This document shows, one piece after another, positions 8,157 through 17,400 of a DNA stretch of 64,000 nucleotides; the stretch's first letter is position 1, and the number at the start of each line of letters is the position of its first letter. The notes under the pieces are model-generated. The model saw only the letters and a list, made by a program, of their open reading frames with translations, did not search any database and was not told where the DNA came from. The stretch comes from PALSA-1440 sp050011195 (GTDB lineage: Bacteria > Verrucomicrobiota > Verrucomicrobiia > Limisphaerales > UBA8199), in the NCBI GenBank assembly GCA_050011195.1, contig JBEKJO010000001.1, positions 1 through 64,000 of the forward strand. Reading direction: 5' to 3'. A program made the translations under genes and the position numbers.

Positions 8157-8289
8157 CACTGCCCCCGAGAGTGGTCCGATCTAGTGGAATCTCGCCCCTG
8201 CTTCGACCCAAAGGCCCCTCCTCTCCCCAGCCCTCTCCTCCATTTCATGGAGGAGAGGGAGTTCTGTCACGGGTATCCCGGGGGCAGTG
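8157..8289. repeat. Element bounded by CACTGCCCCCG, with hairpin repeat copy 2
   Basis: CACTGCCCCCG at 8157-8167 and its inverse at 8279-8289 bracket 133 bp containing the second copy of the 13-bp-stem hairpin (8231-8243/8247-8259). The same terminal 11-mer brackets a quite different element at 10842-11001. This looks like terminal inverted repeats of a miniature mobile element. Confidence 0.65.
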
Positions 8290-8398
8290 TCAAAGTGCGC
8301 CCCTCTCGCGGTCCCGTATACACCACGGGCTGCTGAGGATGAAGATCAAGTTCTACCGGAAGCCGAGGCTGGAACTTCGACGCGAGCGCAGGACGCAA

Positions 8399-9115
8399 TT
8401 AGCGGTGTCCGCCGAAATGCCCACCACCGCGAAACCCGCCGCCATACCCGCCGCGATACCCGCCGTAGTACCTGCCACCGCCAAAGCCGAAACCGAACAC
8501 GACCGAAGGGCCGTAATAGTAAGGATAGCCGTAGTAGTAAGGATAGCCCCCGTAGTAGTAAGGGTAGTAGCTTGGGGACGAATAATAGACGGTGGAGGCC
8601 GGAGCGTAAGTGGCTTCAGGCTGAACGTAAACCGGCGCCGATTGAGCATACGCCGCGGCATTTTGGGCTGCGGCCTGCTGTGCTGCTGCCTGCGCGGCGG
8701 CAGCGGCGTTGGCGTCCGGATAGACGGGCACCGGCGGCGCAGCGGGCGCGCTGGGCGGAGCGGTTTGAGCGGCCATTTCCGCTGGCACGTTCCTGCGCTG
8801 GTCCAGCATGGCGGTAATCACGCGGTCAGAGACCCCTTGGTCGCGCAGATACAGGATGTCTTTGGGTGCGAGGTTATAGATCGTCCCCGAGTTGTGTACA
8901 AAAGTCAGCATCACATCTTCGCTGACTTGTGCGCGACTGAGCTTGAGGATGTCCTCAACGCCGTACGGCAGTGTGACCGGTGCGGAAGCCGTTTGGGCCG
9001 GGGTTAAGGTTGTCGTTGTGGTTGGCGCTGGAGTTTGTGCCGTGGCGCTTAAGGCCACGAGGGAAGCTGCGCCGAGGCTTGCAAACAGGCACATTCGAGA
9101 AGTCCGCGTTTTCAT
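8399..9115 (-). CDS. Secreted Ala-, Tyr- and Gly-rich protein
   Basis: 238 residues. A clear signal peptide covers residues 1-26 (ATA-QT). A folded segment at about 50-110 (GVEDILKLSRAQVSEDVML) is followed by an Ala/Gln-rich linker and then a repetitive C-terminus dominated by YPYYYG and GGGRYYGGY units. Short DNA repeats encode the YYYG units. Similar exported proteins with a short folded N-domain and a Tyr/Gly tail are common in Verrucomicrobiota, and a surface or envelope role is plausible but unproven. The nearest neighbours are unrelated. Confidence 0.75.
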   Translation of the reverse strand: MKTRTSRMCLFASLGAASLVALSATAQTPAPTTTTTLTPAQTASAPVTLPYGVEDILKLSRAQVSEDVMLTFVHNSGTIYNLAPKDILYLRDQGVSDRVITAMLDQRRNVPAEMAAQTAPPSAPAAPPVPVYPDANAAAAAQAAAQQAAAQNAAAYAQSAPVYVQPEATYAPASTVYYSSPSYYPYYYGGYPYYYGYPYYYGPSVVFGFGFGGGRYYGGYRGGYGGGFRGGGHFGGHR

Positions 9116-9387
9116 AAAACGATAGTTATTCAGTTCTAAACCAAGTTCGCCTGGAAAGGCCGGGCAGTCAAGCCCTCCGAAGCCGCTCCGGGCACAGAGC
9201 CCTAATCCCTGCTCATAATACCGTTAGTACTTTGACGCGACTGCTGCGCTTTGTATTCGAGGTTTCCTGGTTTGTATTGTCAGAGGTCAACCCATTCGTT
9301 ATTCATCAGCGGCGTTCCGACCACCGGAGAGGTGGGACATGCTGCGGTTGGGGACAGCCGCACGCCGACTGTGACGCTGCTTTGAAC

Positions 9388-10380
9388 ATGAAGATTAAAA
9401 TTGCGCAATTCGGCCTGGGCCCCATCGGGCTGGAAACCTTGAAACTCGCCGCCGGGAAGCCCTGGGCGGAAATCGTTGGCGGCGTCGATATCGACCCGGC
9501 GAAGATTGGCCAGGATTTGGGCGCGCTCACGCGGATGAAAAGCCTGTGTGGCCGCCAGGTCTGGGGTTCGCTGGAGGAGTTAGTCCATTGCGCCCGGCCG
9601 GATGTCATCTTTCACACCGCCGTGTCCAGGTTCAAAGACGCGTTCGCGCAGATTGAGCCTATGGCCCGCCAGGGCATCAGCGTGGTTTCTTCGTGCGAGG
9701 AACTGCTCTTTCCCCGGCTCCGCGAACCCAGGCTGGCCGCGAAACTCGATGAGGTTTGCCGGAAAAGCGGCGCGCGCGTCGTTGGCACCGGTGTGAATCC
9801 CGGGTTCGTTATGGACCTCCTGCCCGTTTGTCTGACGGGCGTCAGCCGGGAAGTCCGGGCCGTTCATGTCCAACGCGTGGTAAACGCCTCCACCCGCCGC
9901 GCCCCGCTGCAGAAGAAGATCGGCAGCGGTCTGCCGCCTGAAGAATTCCGACGCCTGTTTAAGCAAGGCAAAGCCGGCCACGCTGGCTTGAAAGAGTCCC
10001 TCGCGCTCATCGCTCACTGTCTGGGCTGGAAAACAAACAACATCGTCGAGACCGGCGACGCAGTCGTGGCGGACCACCATATCAGCACGCAGTACCTGGA
10101 AGTGAAGAAAGGCCAGACCTGTGGACTCCACCAGCGCGCTGAGGCCACCGTGAACGGCAGGGTTTGTATCACGCTGGACCTGAAGATGTATCTCGACGCC
10201 AAGAATCCGCACGACGCAGTCCAGATCGAGGGCGAACCGCCGCTGGACGTCCTCATCAACGGCGGCGTGGCGGGCGACCAGGCCACTGTCGCCGCCCTGG
10301 TGAACACCGCGCCGCGGTTGCTCAAGGCCCCGGCAGGGTTGCTGCTGATGACCGATTTGCCGGTGCCGCGGATTGCCTGA
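9388..10380 (+). CDS. Dihydrodipicolinate reductase-like NAD(P)-dependent dehydrogenase
   Basis: 330 residues from ATG 9388 (MKIKIAQFGLGPIGLETLK); the upstream extension is not conserved-looking. A Rossmann nucleotide-binding motif is at residues 8-14, with VVGGVDIDPAKIG continuing the fold. The overall pattern (GVNPGFVMDLLP, a central H-A-GL-ES block and a C-terminal GEPP.DV) matches the DapB-like family that includes 2,4-diaminopentanoate dehydrogenase. The actual substrate cannot be read from the context, which holds no ornithine or lysine fermentation genes. Confidence 0.75.
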   Translation: MKIKIAQFGLGPIGLETLKLAAGKPWAEIVGGVDIDPAKIGQDLGALTRMKSLCGRQVWGSLEELVHCARPDVIFHTAVSRFKDAFAQIEPMARQGISVVSSCEELLFPRLREPRLAAKLDEVCRKSGARVVGTGVNPGFVMDLLPVCLTGVSREVRAVHVQRVVNASTRRAPLQKKIGSGLPPEEFRRLFKQGKAGHAGLKESLALIAHCLGWKTNNIVETGDAVVADHHISTQYLEVKKGQTCGLHQRAEATVNGRVCITLDLKMYLDAKNPHDAVQIEGEPPLDVLINGGVAGDQATVAALVNTAPRLLKAPAGLLLMTDLPVPRIA

Positions 10381-10565
10381 CGGGCCGGTCCGGGGCAGAC
10401 AGAACTCTGCTTTCAGCGCTCATCGTTTCCGCGCTGGAGGCGTCACCGCAATCAGGCTGCCGAGCCGCAAGGCTTTGTTCCCGGTGAATCCCCGAGGCGA
10501 TTATCCGTATTCTCCTGAATTGCCTCGGCGCGCCGGGCGGGCGAAGTTTGTGGCAGGCACAGCTT

Positions 10566-10799
10566 ATGAAAATGTTGTTCTCCGCATCTGACCGCGAACA
10601 GGTTCAAGTGGTCAGGAAGAAACTGTTCGAGGCGGGCATTCGTTGCGAAGTCCGCCAGAACCCCGTCGCCCAGGGCGTCTTTGGAATCCCTTCTTATCCG
10701 GAATTATGGGTCAACGAGGACGGCGATATTCTCAAGGCCTTGAAGTTGTTGGGAAATCGGCGCCTGAGCCAAATGACGGTGATTTTCTCCGGGAGTTAA
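10566..10799 (+). CDS. DUF2007-type small protein
   Basis: 77 residues from ATG 10566 (MKMLFSASDREQVQVVRKKL). The pattern of an initial beta-strand, a helix, IRCEVRQNP and PELWVNEDGD fits the DUF2007 (putative signal-transducing) family, whose members bear a ferredoxin-like fold with a C-terminal conserved WV...D. No function is established. It lies 186 bases after the dehydrogenase gene, probably as a separate unit. Confidence 0.7.
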   Translation: MKMLFSASDREQVQVVRKKLFEAGIRCEVRQNPVAQGVFGIPSYPELWVNEDGDILKALKLLGNRRLSQMTVIFSGS

Positions 10800-10841
10800 G
10801 GCCCTTTGCCGTTTGGATTCCTCGGGCGGGGCGTAACCGAG

Positions 10842-11001
10842 CACTGCCCCCGAGGAGTGCCAACACTCTGCGGTAACGGACCGCGAGCCGTCCCCGGCTC
10901 GCAGCGCGTTCGACCGTGCGGGGAACGGGCAGGAGGTTTGATCGCCGTTTCGCATATGTAGCCGCTGCGAGCCGGGGACGGCTCGCGGTCCGGGGGCAGT
11001 G
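10842..11001. repeat. REP-like inverted pair, family II, within CACTGCCCCCG ends
   Basis: Arms 10877-10906 and 10963-10992 are perfect 30-nt reverse complements, with a 56-base spacer. Each arm self-folds (CGAGCCG-TCCC-CGGCTCG). Outer 11-mers at 10842-10852 and 10991-11001 add a second level of inverted repeat. The spacer shares a TTTGATCGYCGTTTCG block with the element at 21815. Confidence 0.9.
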
Positions 11002-11116
11002 CCCGAACGCGCCCAGTCGGCCTGGGGTCGGGGGAATCCCCTCGGCCGGAAAGTTCCTCATTGTTAAGCTTGCCAAACGCCCTGGCATCCCTAGATTTAG
11101 CCGCTCATTCAAGTAT

Positions 11117-11461
11117 ATGACCTTAATTAGTCCGTACGCGTTCTTGGCGTTGGCGCCCCCGGCGCAGCCGGGGCAGCAAGCGCCGCCGGCGTGGGTGAAC
11201 ATGGTGCCGCTGGCCCTGCTCGTCGCGGTTTTTTACTTCGCCCTCATCCGTCCTCAGCAGAAGAAAACCAAGGAACACGCTGCTCTCCTGAAGGCGGTGC
11301 GCGCGGGCGATAAGATCGTGACCAGCAGCGGCATTGTCGCCGTCGTCGTGACCGTCAAAGAGAAAACCCTCACCGTCCGCTCCGCGGACGCCAAACTTGA
11401 AATCACCAAATCCGCCATTGCCGAAATCACCGAGCGCAGCGGCGAACCCAGCGAATCCTGA
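11117..11461 (+). CDS. yajC: Preprotein translocase subunit YajC
   Basis: 114 residues from ATG 11117. One membrane segment (about residues 29-46, MVPLALLVAVFYFALIRPQQ) is followed by the family signature RPQQKK and a small cytoplasmic beta-rich domain (GDKIVTSSGIVAVV). YajC associates with SecDF-YidC to assist export. It lies nine bases upstream of secDF, as in most bacteria. A proline/glutamine-rich stretch precedes the membrane helix. Confidence 0.95.
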   Translation: MTLISPYAFLALAPPAQPGQQAPPAWVNMVPLALLVAVFYFALIRPQQKKTKEHAALLKAVRAGDKIVTSSGIVAVVVTVKEKTLTVRSADAKLEITKSAIAEITERSGEPSES

Positions 11462-11470
11462 TTTACTCTC

Positions 11471-13963
11471 ATGAACCGCAACAACTTCTGGAGATTCATT
11501 CTTGTTCTCCTTGTCATCCTCTGGTCCCTCTATGAGCTCTATCCGCCCGAGGGGCGCGACCTCCTGCTGTTCTTTCGTGAGAAGGCCGTAGGCCGGGACC
11601 CGGCCTTTACCGCCATTTTCCAGAAAGCCCAGGCCCTCCAAAAGGCCATGCCGGAGAAACCCTACGACAATCTGGTCGAGGCCATCGGCACCAATGACAT
11701 CACGCGCTATTTCCCCTCCTTCGGAGCGAAGGAAGAGCTGCACCCGACGGCTTTCATCCTCAACCGCTTGCAGCGCGAAGCCGCCGGCCGCATCCGGCTG
11801 GGCCTCGACCTGCAAGGCGGCACTTCATTCCTCGTGGAAATGGACACCAACCGGCTGGCCCAGGCCTCCGATGCCAGCACCGCCCTCTCTCATGCGGTCG
11901 AAGTCCTGCGCAAGCGCGTTGACAAATTCGGCGTCGCCGAGCCGCTCATCCAGCCGGAGGGCAACAATCGCATTCTCGTCCAACTGCCCGGTTTGTCTGC
12001 TGCCGTCCAGGAAAGCGCCAAAGTGGCCATTCAAAAGGCCGCCTTCCTCGAATTCCGCCTGGTCAGCCCGACCAGCGATCAGGACATCAAAGACGGCATC
12101 GTCCAACCGGGCTACGAAGTCCTCCGACGCAAGGAAACGATGCGCAATGGCCGTGAACGTGTGGAAGAGGTTGAGGTCCGGAAGCGGGCTGAAATGACCG
12201 GCAGCGGCATCAAGAGCGCGATGGTCGTGCGCGGCAACCTGGGCGAGCCGGAAATCCACTTCACGCTGGATTCCAAGGGAGCCGAGCGCTTTGCCGACAT
12301 CACCCGCGATAATGTCCACCAACGCCTGGCCATCGTTCTGGACGGCGAACTCTATTCTGCGCCGGTAATCCAAACGCCCATTGAAACGGGCAGTGGCCAG
12401 ATCACCGGCCAGTTCGACAACCGGGAGGCCTTCGAGTTGGCCAACGTCCTGGAGAATCCGCTCCGCGCGCCGCTGCACATTGTCCAGTCGCGGGAAGTCA
12501 ACCCGACCCTCGGCAAGGATTCCATCCGCAGCGGCATCAAAGCCGCCATCTACGGAACGCTGGCCGTCTCGGCCTTCATGCTCGTTTATTACCTCATCTC
12601 CGGCATGGTGGCCAACGTGGCCCTCATCGCCAACATCATCATCCTGCTGGGCGTCATGTGCTCGGTCGGCACCACCCTGACCCTGCCCGGTATCGCCGGC
12701 GTCGTCCTGACCGTCGGCATGGCCGTGGACGCCAACGTCCTCATCTACGAACGTATTCGCGAGGAGACGGCCAAGGGTAAATCCCTGCGCGGCGCGATCG
12801 CCGCCGGTTACGCCCGCGCCTTCGGCACCATTTTCGACTCCCACGTCACGACGCTCATCTCCTCGGTCATTCTCATGTATATGGGCACCGGTTCCATCAA
12901 GGGCTTCGGTGTCGCGCTCACCATCGGTGTCCTCGCCAGCTTGTTCACCGCGCTGGTCGTCACGCGCATGATCTTCGACTGGCTGCTGGACCGCGGCTGG
13001 CTCAAGGCGCTGCCGATGTTTCACCTTATCCGGGCGACCAAGCTCGATTTCATGAGGCTCGCCAAACCGGCCTTCGTGATGTCGTGGATCCTCATCGCCA
13101 TCGGCGTGGGCTGGGGTTGGCATCGCGGCAAAACCGCCTTCGGCGTGGATTTCCTCGGCGGTGATACCGCCATCTTTGCCTTCGCGCAGAAGTCCGATGA
13201 AGCCGTCGTGCGCTCCGCCCTCACCGAGGCCGGCATCAAAGACCCCCTGATTCAATATCAAAAGGACCTGAGCAGCGGACGTGAGACGCTCCGCGTGGAC
13301 TCCACCACCGGGACGGGTGACAAAGTCAAGGCCGTGCTGTCCGAGGTTCCTGCCGCTAAATTCCGCCTGCTGAGCCAAGACCACATCGGCGCCACCGTCG
13401 GCCAGGAAATCCAGAAGTCCGCCGTGGTCGCGGGCTTGCTTTCCTTGTTCGGCATCTTGATCTACGTCGCTGTTCGCTACGAGTTCTCGTTTGCCGTGGG
13501 CGCGGTGTTGGCCGTAATCCATGACGTGCTCATGACTATCGGCTGGTACTGCCTCTCGGGCCGCGAGTTCAACGCCACCACCGTGGCGGCTATCCTGACC
13601 ATTATCGGCTTCTCCACCAACGACACCATCGTCATCTTTGACCGTATCCGCGAGAACCTGAAGCTGGGCCTCCGCGGCACCTTCCGCGAAGTGATGAACC
13701 AGGCGCTCAATCAAACCCTGAGCCGCACCATCATCACCTCCGGCACCGTCTTTCTGGCCACCACCTCGCTGTTCATCTTCGGCGGCGGCGCGATCAACGA
13801 CTTCGCTTTTACCTTCCTTATCGGCATCATCACCGGCACCTACTCCAGCATCTACATCGCCAGCGCCCTGGTCCTCTGGTGGCATAAAGGTCAGCGCCCG
13901 CACATTGGGGCCGGGCCGCAGGCCGCCGTGGACCTCAAGGTGCCGGTTCCCGCGCGAGGGTAG
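11471..13963 (+). CDS. secDF: Protein translocase SecD/SecF fusion
   Basis: 830 residues joining SecD and SecF in one polypeptide, which uses the proton gradient to drive late steps of Sec export. An N-terminal membrane helix lies at about 7-25, the SecD D1 motif GLDLQGG at 111-117, a first periplasmic domain follows, then a membrane block near 355-510. SecF starts near 530 with its own GVDFLGG motif at 558-564, a second periplasmic domain and a second membrane block. Fused SecDF occurs in Bacteroidetes and many PVC bacteria. Close spacing to yajC indicates an operon. Confidence 0.96.
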   Translation: MNRNNFWRFILVLLVILWSLYELYPPEGRDLLLFFREKAVGRDPAFTAIFQKAQALQKAMPEKPYDNLVEAIGTNDITRYFPSFGAKEELHPTAFILNRLQREAAGRIRLGLDLQGGTSFLVEMDTNRLAQASDASTALSHAVEVLRKRVDKFGVAEPLIQPEGNNRILVQLPGLSAAVQESAKVAIQKAAFLEFRLVSPTSDQDIKDGIVQPGYEVLRRKETMRNGRERVEEVEVRKRAEMTGSGIKSAMVVRGNLGEPEIHFTLDSKGAERFADITRDNVHQRLAIVLDGELYSAPVIQTPIETGSGQITGQFDNREAFELANVLENPLRAPLHIVQSREVNPTLGKDSIRSGIKAAIYGTLAVSAFMLVYYLISGMVANVALIANIIILLGVMCSVGTTLTLPGIAGVVLTVGMAVDANVLIYERIREETAKGKSLRGAIAAGYARAFGTIFDSHVTTLISSVILMYMGTGSIKGFGVALTIGVLASLFTALVVTRMIFDWLLDRGWLKALPMFHLIRATKLDFMRLAKPAFVMSWILIAIGVGWGWHRGKTAFGVDFLGGDTAIFAFAQKSDEAVVRSALTEAGIKDPLIQYQKDLSSGRETLRVDSTTGTGDKVKAVLSEVPAAKFRLLSQDHIGATVGQEIQKSAVVAGLLSLFGILIYVAVRYEFSFAVGAVLAVIHDVLMTIGWYCLSGREFNATTVAAILTIIGFSTNDTIVIFDRIRENLKLGLRGTFREVMNQALNQTLSRTIITSGTVFLATTSLFIFGGGAINDFAFTFLIGIITGTYSSIYIASALVLWWHKGQRPHIGAGPQAAVDLKVPVPARG

Positions 13964-13979
13964 CTGCTTTCCCGGTGAC

Positions 13980-14960
13980 ATGTTCGCCGTGGTTGAAATC
14001 ACCGGCTGGCACTGGGTTGGTTTCATCGCCTGCGTCCTGATCTTTCTGGCGCTCGACCTCGGCCTCTTCCATCGCCACGCCCACACCGTCACGTTCAAGG
14101 AAGCGCTCGTCTGGAGCGTCGTCTGGTTCTCCCTGGCGATGCTCTTCGCCTCCGCCCTCAAACCCTTGCGCGGAAAGCAGGAGACCCTCCAATTCGTCAC
14201 CGGCTATCTGATCGAGCTGTCACTCTCGATGGACAACCTCTTTGTCATCGCCCTCGTCTTCGCCTACTTCCGCATCCCCCGGGAACACCAGCATCGCGTC
14301 CTCTACTGGGGCATTCTGGGTGCGCTGATCATGCGTGGCCTGATGATCGGCCTGAGCCTCGCCCTCATCGCCCTGCTGGATTGGGTCCTCTACCTCTTCG
14401 GCGCCTTCCTCCTCTACAGCGGCTTCAGGATGCTCTTCGTCCACACCGAAGTGCATCCGGAGAACAATCGCGTGGTCCAGTGGGCGCGAAAACTCTATCC
14501 CGTCACGCCGGATCTCCACGGGCAGAGATTCGTGACTCGCTGGGAAGGCCGGAAAGCGCTCACTCCCCTGGCGCTGGTTCTCCTGATGGTCGAAACCACC
14601 GACCTGCTCTTCGCCGTGGATTCCATCCCGGCGGTCTTCGCGGTCACGCGCAAGCCCTTCATCGTGTTCACCTCGAACGTCTTTGCCATTCTCGGCCTGC
14701 GTTCCCTTTACTTCCTCCTGGCAGGCGCCATCGGCTATTTCCGCTCCTTGAAATACGCCCTGCCCATCGTTTTGGTGTTTATGGGCGTCGAAATGTTGCT
14801 TGACCCGCACGACCGTCCGCCGCGCGGGATTCAGGTCGAGATTCCCACCTCTGTTTCGTTGCTCGTCGTCGCGGGCATCCTGCTGACTTCCATCGTCCTG
14901 TCCCTCACCGCCGCCTGGCGCGAAAAAGGGCACACTGCCAAAACTCCACCACCCAGATGA
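13980..14960 (+). CDS. TerC-family integral membrane protein
   Basis: 326 residues from ATG 13980, 16 bases after secDF. There are about eight membrane helices, with the family signatures SLSMDNLFVIALVF (about 84-97) and ETTDLLFAVDSIPAVFA in the second half, including the paired membrane acidic residues that mark TerC proteins. Members such as Alx and MeeF/MeeY export manganese and help metallate exported proteins; tellurium resistance is only the historical name. Its position directly behind yajC-secDF fits a role linked to protein export. Confidence 0.9.
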   Translation: MFAVVEITGWHWVGFIACVLIFLALDLGLFHRHAHTVTFKEALVWSVVWFSLAMLFASALKPLRGKQETLQFVTGYLIELSLSMDNLFVIALVFAYFRIPREHQHRVLYWGILGALIMRGLMIGLSLALIALLDWVLYLFGAFLLYSGFRMLFVHTEVHPENNRVVQWARKLYPVTPDLHGQRFVTRWEGRKALTPLALVLLMVETTDLLFAVDSIPAVFAVTRKPFIVFTSNVFAILGLRSLYFLLAGAIGYFRSLKYALPIVLVFMGVEMLLDPHDRPPRGIQVEIPTSVSLLVVAGILLTSIVLSLTAAWREKGHTAKTPPPR

Positions 14961-15054
14961 TTTCCTTGCGCCGCCCCGGATTCGGGTTCCATGAACCTTC
15001 CACCCCGCTACTGAGGGTTCCCCCTGTCCCCTTCGGAAGGGGTGTCCGTTTAGC

Positions 15055-15165
15055 GCGGCGCGCGGACATTCTTGTCCGCAGCCTGCCCCGAAGAGGAATA
15101 AGGACCGGACTTGTAACCCGTGTTGGCGAAACATGTGGCTGCGGACAAGAATGTCCGCGCGCCGC
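15055..15165. repeat. REP-like inverted pair, family III, at the recJ start
   Basis: Arms 15055-15083 and 15137-15165 are perfect 29-nt reverse complements with a 53-base spacer. Each arm self-folds (GCGGACA-TTCT-TGTCCGC). The right arm ends seven bases before the recJ ATG, so the recJ 5-prime region is formed partly from the element. The second member of the family is at 30226-30337. Confidence 0.9.
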
Positions 15166-15171
15166 CAGGAA

Positions 15172-17016
15172 ATGAAATTCCGCTGGTTACTCGCGCCGCC
15201 CCAGCCCCTCCTCGCCGCGCAGTTGGCGACTTCCCTGCGCATCCCGCCGCTGCTCGCCCAATGCCTGCTGAACCGCGGCCTGAGCGAGCCGGCCTGCATC
15301 ACCGGCTTCCTCCAGCCCCAACTCAAGCAATTGGCCGATCCGTTCCTCCTGCCGAACATGGCTGCCGCCGTCGAGCGCCTCCTCCAGGCCCGCCAACGCA
15401 ACGAATCCCTCGTCATCTTCGGCGATTACGACGTGGACGGTGTCACCTCGACCGCCCTGCTGCTGGAAGTGCTCCGCCCCCTCGGCTGGAACGTCCATTA
15501 CTACCTGCCCAATCGCATGGATGAAGGCTACGGTCTCAGTCAGGACGGCGTGGAGAATTGCCTGGCGAGATTCCCCGCCACCCTCCTCCTCGCCGTGGAC
15601 TGTGGCTCCACCGCCGTCGCCTCCATCGCCTCGCTGCGACAGCGCGGCATTGATGTGATCGTCCTGGACCATCATCAGGTTTCCTCCCCCGCCCCTGCCG
15701 CCACCGCCCTGGTCAACCCGCAACTCAGATTCGGACCGCGAGCCGTCCCGGCTCGCAGCGCGCAGGAACAAGCCGAGGTGCTCGGAGAACCCGAAGGTCC
15801 GGAAGCCGTGGGGGCCGCTGCGAGCCGGGACGGCTCGCGGTCCGGTGAGCTGAATGCAGCCCTGCCTCCGCCCTTCACCGAACTCTGTTCCGCCGGCCTC
15901 GCCTTCAAACTCGCCCACGCCCTCCTCAAACGCGGACGCGAAACCAGCCTGCCCGGCGCAGCCGAGTTTGACCTGCGCCCCCTGCTTGACCTCGTCGCCC
16001 TCGCCACCATCGCCGACATCGTGCCTCTCACGGGCGAAAACCGTATCCTGGTCACCGCTGGCCTGGAGCGCCTCAACGCCACCCAACGCCCCGGCCTGGT
16101 CGCCTTGAAAAGAGTCGCTCAGTCCCCAGCCCTCCTCGGCGCCTACGAAGTCGGCTTCCAGCTCGCGCCCCGTCTCAACGCCGCGGGCCGCCTCGAAACC
16201 GCCGAAGACGCCCTGCGCCTCCTTCTGGCCGCCGACTTGGCGGAGGCGCTGCCCATCGCCCAACAGCTCGACGCCCACAACCGCGAGCGCCAGAAGATCG
16301 AACGCGCCATTGCCGACGAAGTCATCGCCGCCCTGCGCGCCCGGTTCAACCCGGAAACCGACTTCGTCATTGTCGAAGGCCAATTGCCCTGGCACATCGG
16401 CGTTGTGGGCATTGTGGCGGCGCGTGTCCTCCAGCAGTTCTACCGCCCGACCATCATCCTCGGCGGCGATGCCGGGCAATTCCGCGGGTCCGGCCGCAGC
16501 ATTGCCGGGTTCGACCTCGCCGCCGCGCTGCGCCAGTGCGGCGACCTTTTGCTCCGCCACGGCGGCCACGCGATGGCCGCGGGCGTCAGCCTGCACGCCG
16601 CCAAGCTGGACCCCTTCCGCGCCCGCCTCAACGAACTCGCCCGCCGCGCCCTCCAACCCGAACAACTGCAAGCCCCCCTGCGCCTCGACGCCGAGGTCCC
16701 CATCGACGCCATCACCCTCGAATCCCTCGCCACCCTTGGCCAGTTGCGACCGACAGGGCAGGGGAACCCTCCCGTCCAATTCTTCACCCGCAACCTCGCC
16801 CAGCAACGCCCGCCCCAACGCATGGGCGCCGACAAACAGCACGTCAAAATGTGGGTCACCGACGGCGCGGCCACCCACGAAGCCGTCTGGTGGAACGTCG
16901 GCAATGAACCCCTGCCCGACCCCCGCTTCGACCTCGCCTTCGCCCCCCAGGTCAACGACTACAACGGTCGCCGCACCGTCCAGTTGAAAGTCCTCGACTG
17001 GCGGCCAGCCCAATAA
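15172..17016 (+). CDS. recJ: Single-stranded-DNA exonuclease RecJ with inserted repeat
   Basis: 5-to-3-prime ssDNA exonuclease of recombination and mismatch repair. The 614-residue product from ATG 15172 has the DHH-family motifs DYDVDG (85-90), VDCG (142-145) and DHH (166-168), then the DHHA1 domain with GRSIAGFDL and GGHAMAAG, and a C-terminal OB fold. Residues about 187-226 (GPRAVPARS through SRDGSRS) have no RecJ counterpart. They are exactly encoded by a family-II REP-like pair inserted without breaking the frame, between DHH and the ELCSAGLAFKL block. Either the loop is tolerated or the copy is impaired. Confidence 0.93.
   Translation: MKFRWLLAPPQPLLAAQLATSLRIPPLLAQCLLNRGLSEPACITGFLQPQLKQLADPFLLPNMAAAVERLLQARQRNESLVIFGDYDVDGVTSTALLLEVLRPLGWNVHYYLPNRMDEGYGLSQDGVENCLARFPATLLLAVDCGSTAVASIASLRQRGIDVIVLDHHQVSSPAPAATALVNPQLRFGPRAVPARSAQEQAEVLGEPEGPEAVGAAASRDGSRSGELNAALPPPFTELCSAGLAFKLAHALLKRGRETSLPGAAEFDLRPLLDLVALATIADIVPLTGENRILVTAGLERLNATQRPGLVALKRVAQSPALLGAYEVGFQLAPRLNAAGRLETAEDALRLLLAADLAEALPIAQQLDAHNRERQKIERAIADEVIAALRARFNPETDFVIVEGQLPWHIGVVGIVAARVLQQFYRPTIILGGDAGQFRGSGRSIAGFDLAAALRQCGDLLLRHGGHAMAAGVSLHAAKLDPFRARLNELARRALQPEQLQAPLRLDAEVPIDAITLESLATLGQLRPTGQGNPPVQFFTRNLAQQRPPQRMGADKQHVKMWVTDGAATHEAVWWNVGNEPLPDPRFDLAFAPQVNDYNGRRTVQLKVLDWRPAQ
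15732..15844. repeat. REP-like inverted pair, family II, inside recJ
   Basis: Arms 15732-15760 and 15816-15844 are 29/29 reverse complements with a 55-base spacer. They are the same sequence as the arms at 10877 and 21815 except that the central run is one C shorter. The whole element is translated in frame. Confidence 0.92.
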
Positions 17017-17029
17017 CCCTCGCCACGTT

Positions 17030-17129
17030 GGAGCGCCGGTTTCCAAACCGGCTTAGTCCAAGCTCACAGCAGAAAGACGCACAAAAGATGAGAGCGGACA
17101 CCATAATCCGGTTTGGAAACCGGCGCTCC
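17030..17129. repeat. REP-like inverted pair, family I
   Basis: Arms 17030-17055 and 17104-17129 match at 25 of 26 positions as reverse complements with a 48-base spacer. Each arm self-folds (CCGGTTT-CC-AAACCGG). It starts 13 bases after the recJ stop and could also act as a transcript 3-prime end. Confidence 0.9.
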
Positions 17130-17199
17130 GACCCGCAGACGGGCTTGCCCGCGCGCTACTGGCGATTCAACGCGGCGACCAGGCCGTTGAACTGGGGCG

Positions 17200-17345
17200 T
17201 TCGGCGGACACGATAGGCGCGTTGGTTTGGGGTAAGGTTGGGTCGAGGGCCATAAGTAGTTAATGCTTGGTTAATGTTTCCCGTTCACCCCGGTTCTACG
17301 CCCCCCCGCCCGCCAGCACAAGCCGCGAACCGGCCCACCTCGACG
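17200..17345. repeat. Direct repeat 1 bracketing the R-M genes
   Basis: About 145 bp align with 19084-19225 in the same orientation, including GTTGGTTTGGGGTAA, GGCCATAAG and a long CGCCCGCCAGCACAAGCC block. On the minus strand it encodes the start of a small protein (MALDPTLPQTNAPIVSAE, from ATG 17253) that then shifts frame (FNGLVAALN appears in another frame). It is therefore a decayed 5-prime gene fragment. Confidence 0.75.
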
Positions 17346-17400
17346 GCTTCGTCCCGCATTGGCTTCGTAGGCTTTTCGAGTGTGATGAAAGTGCCCGCCG

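Noticed and set aside
11825..14200. Long minus-strand ORF opposite secDF
   Set aside because: Shadow of the secDF/terC coding sequence caused by GC-rich codon bias; no domain recognisable.
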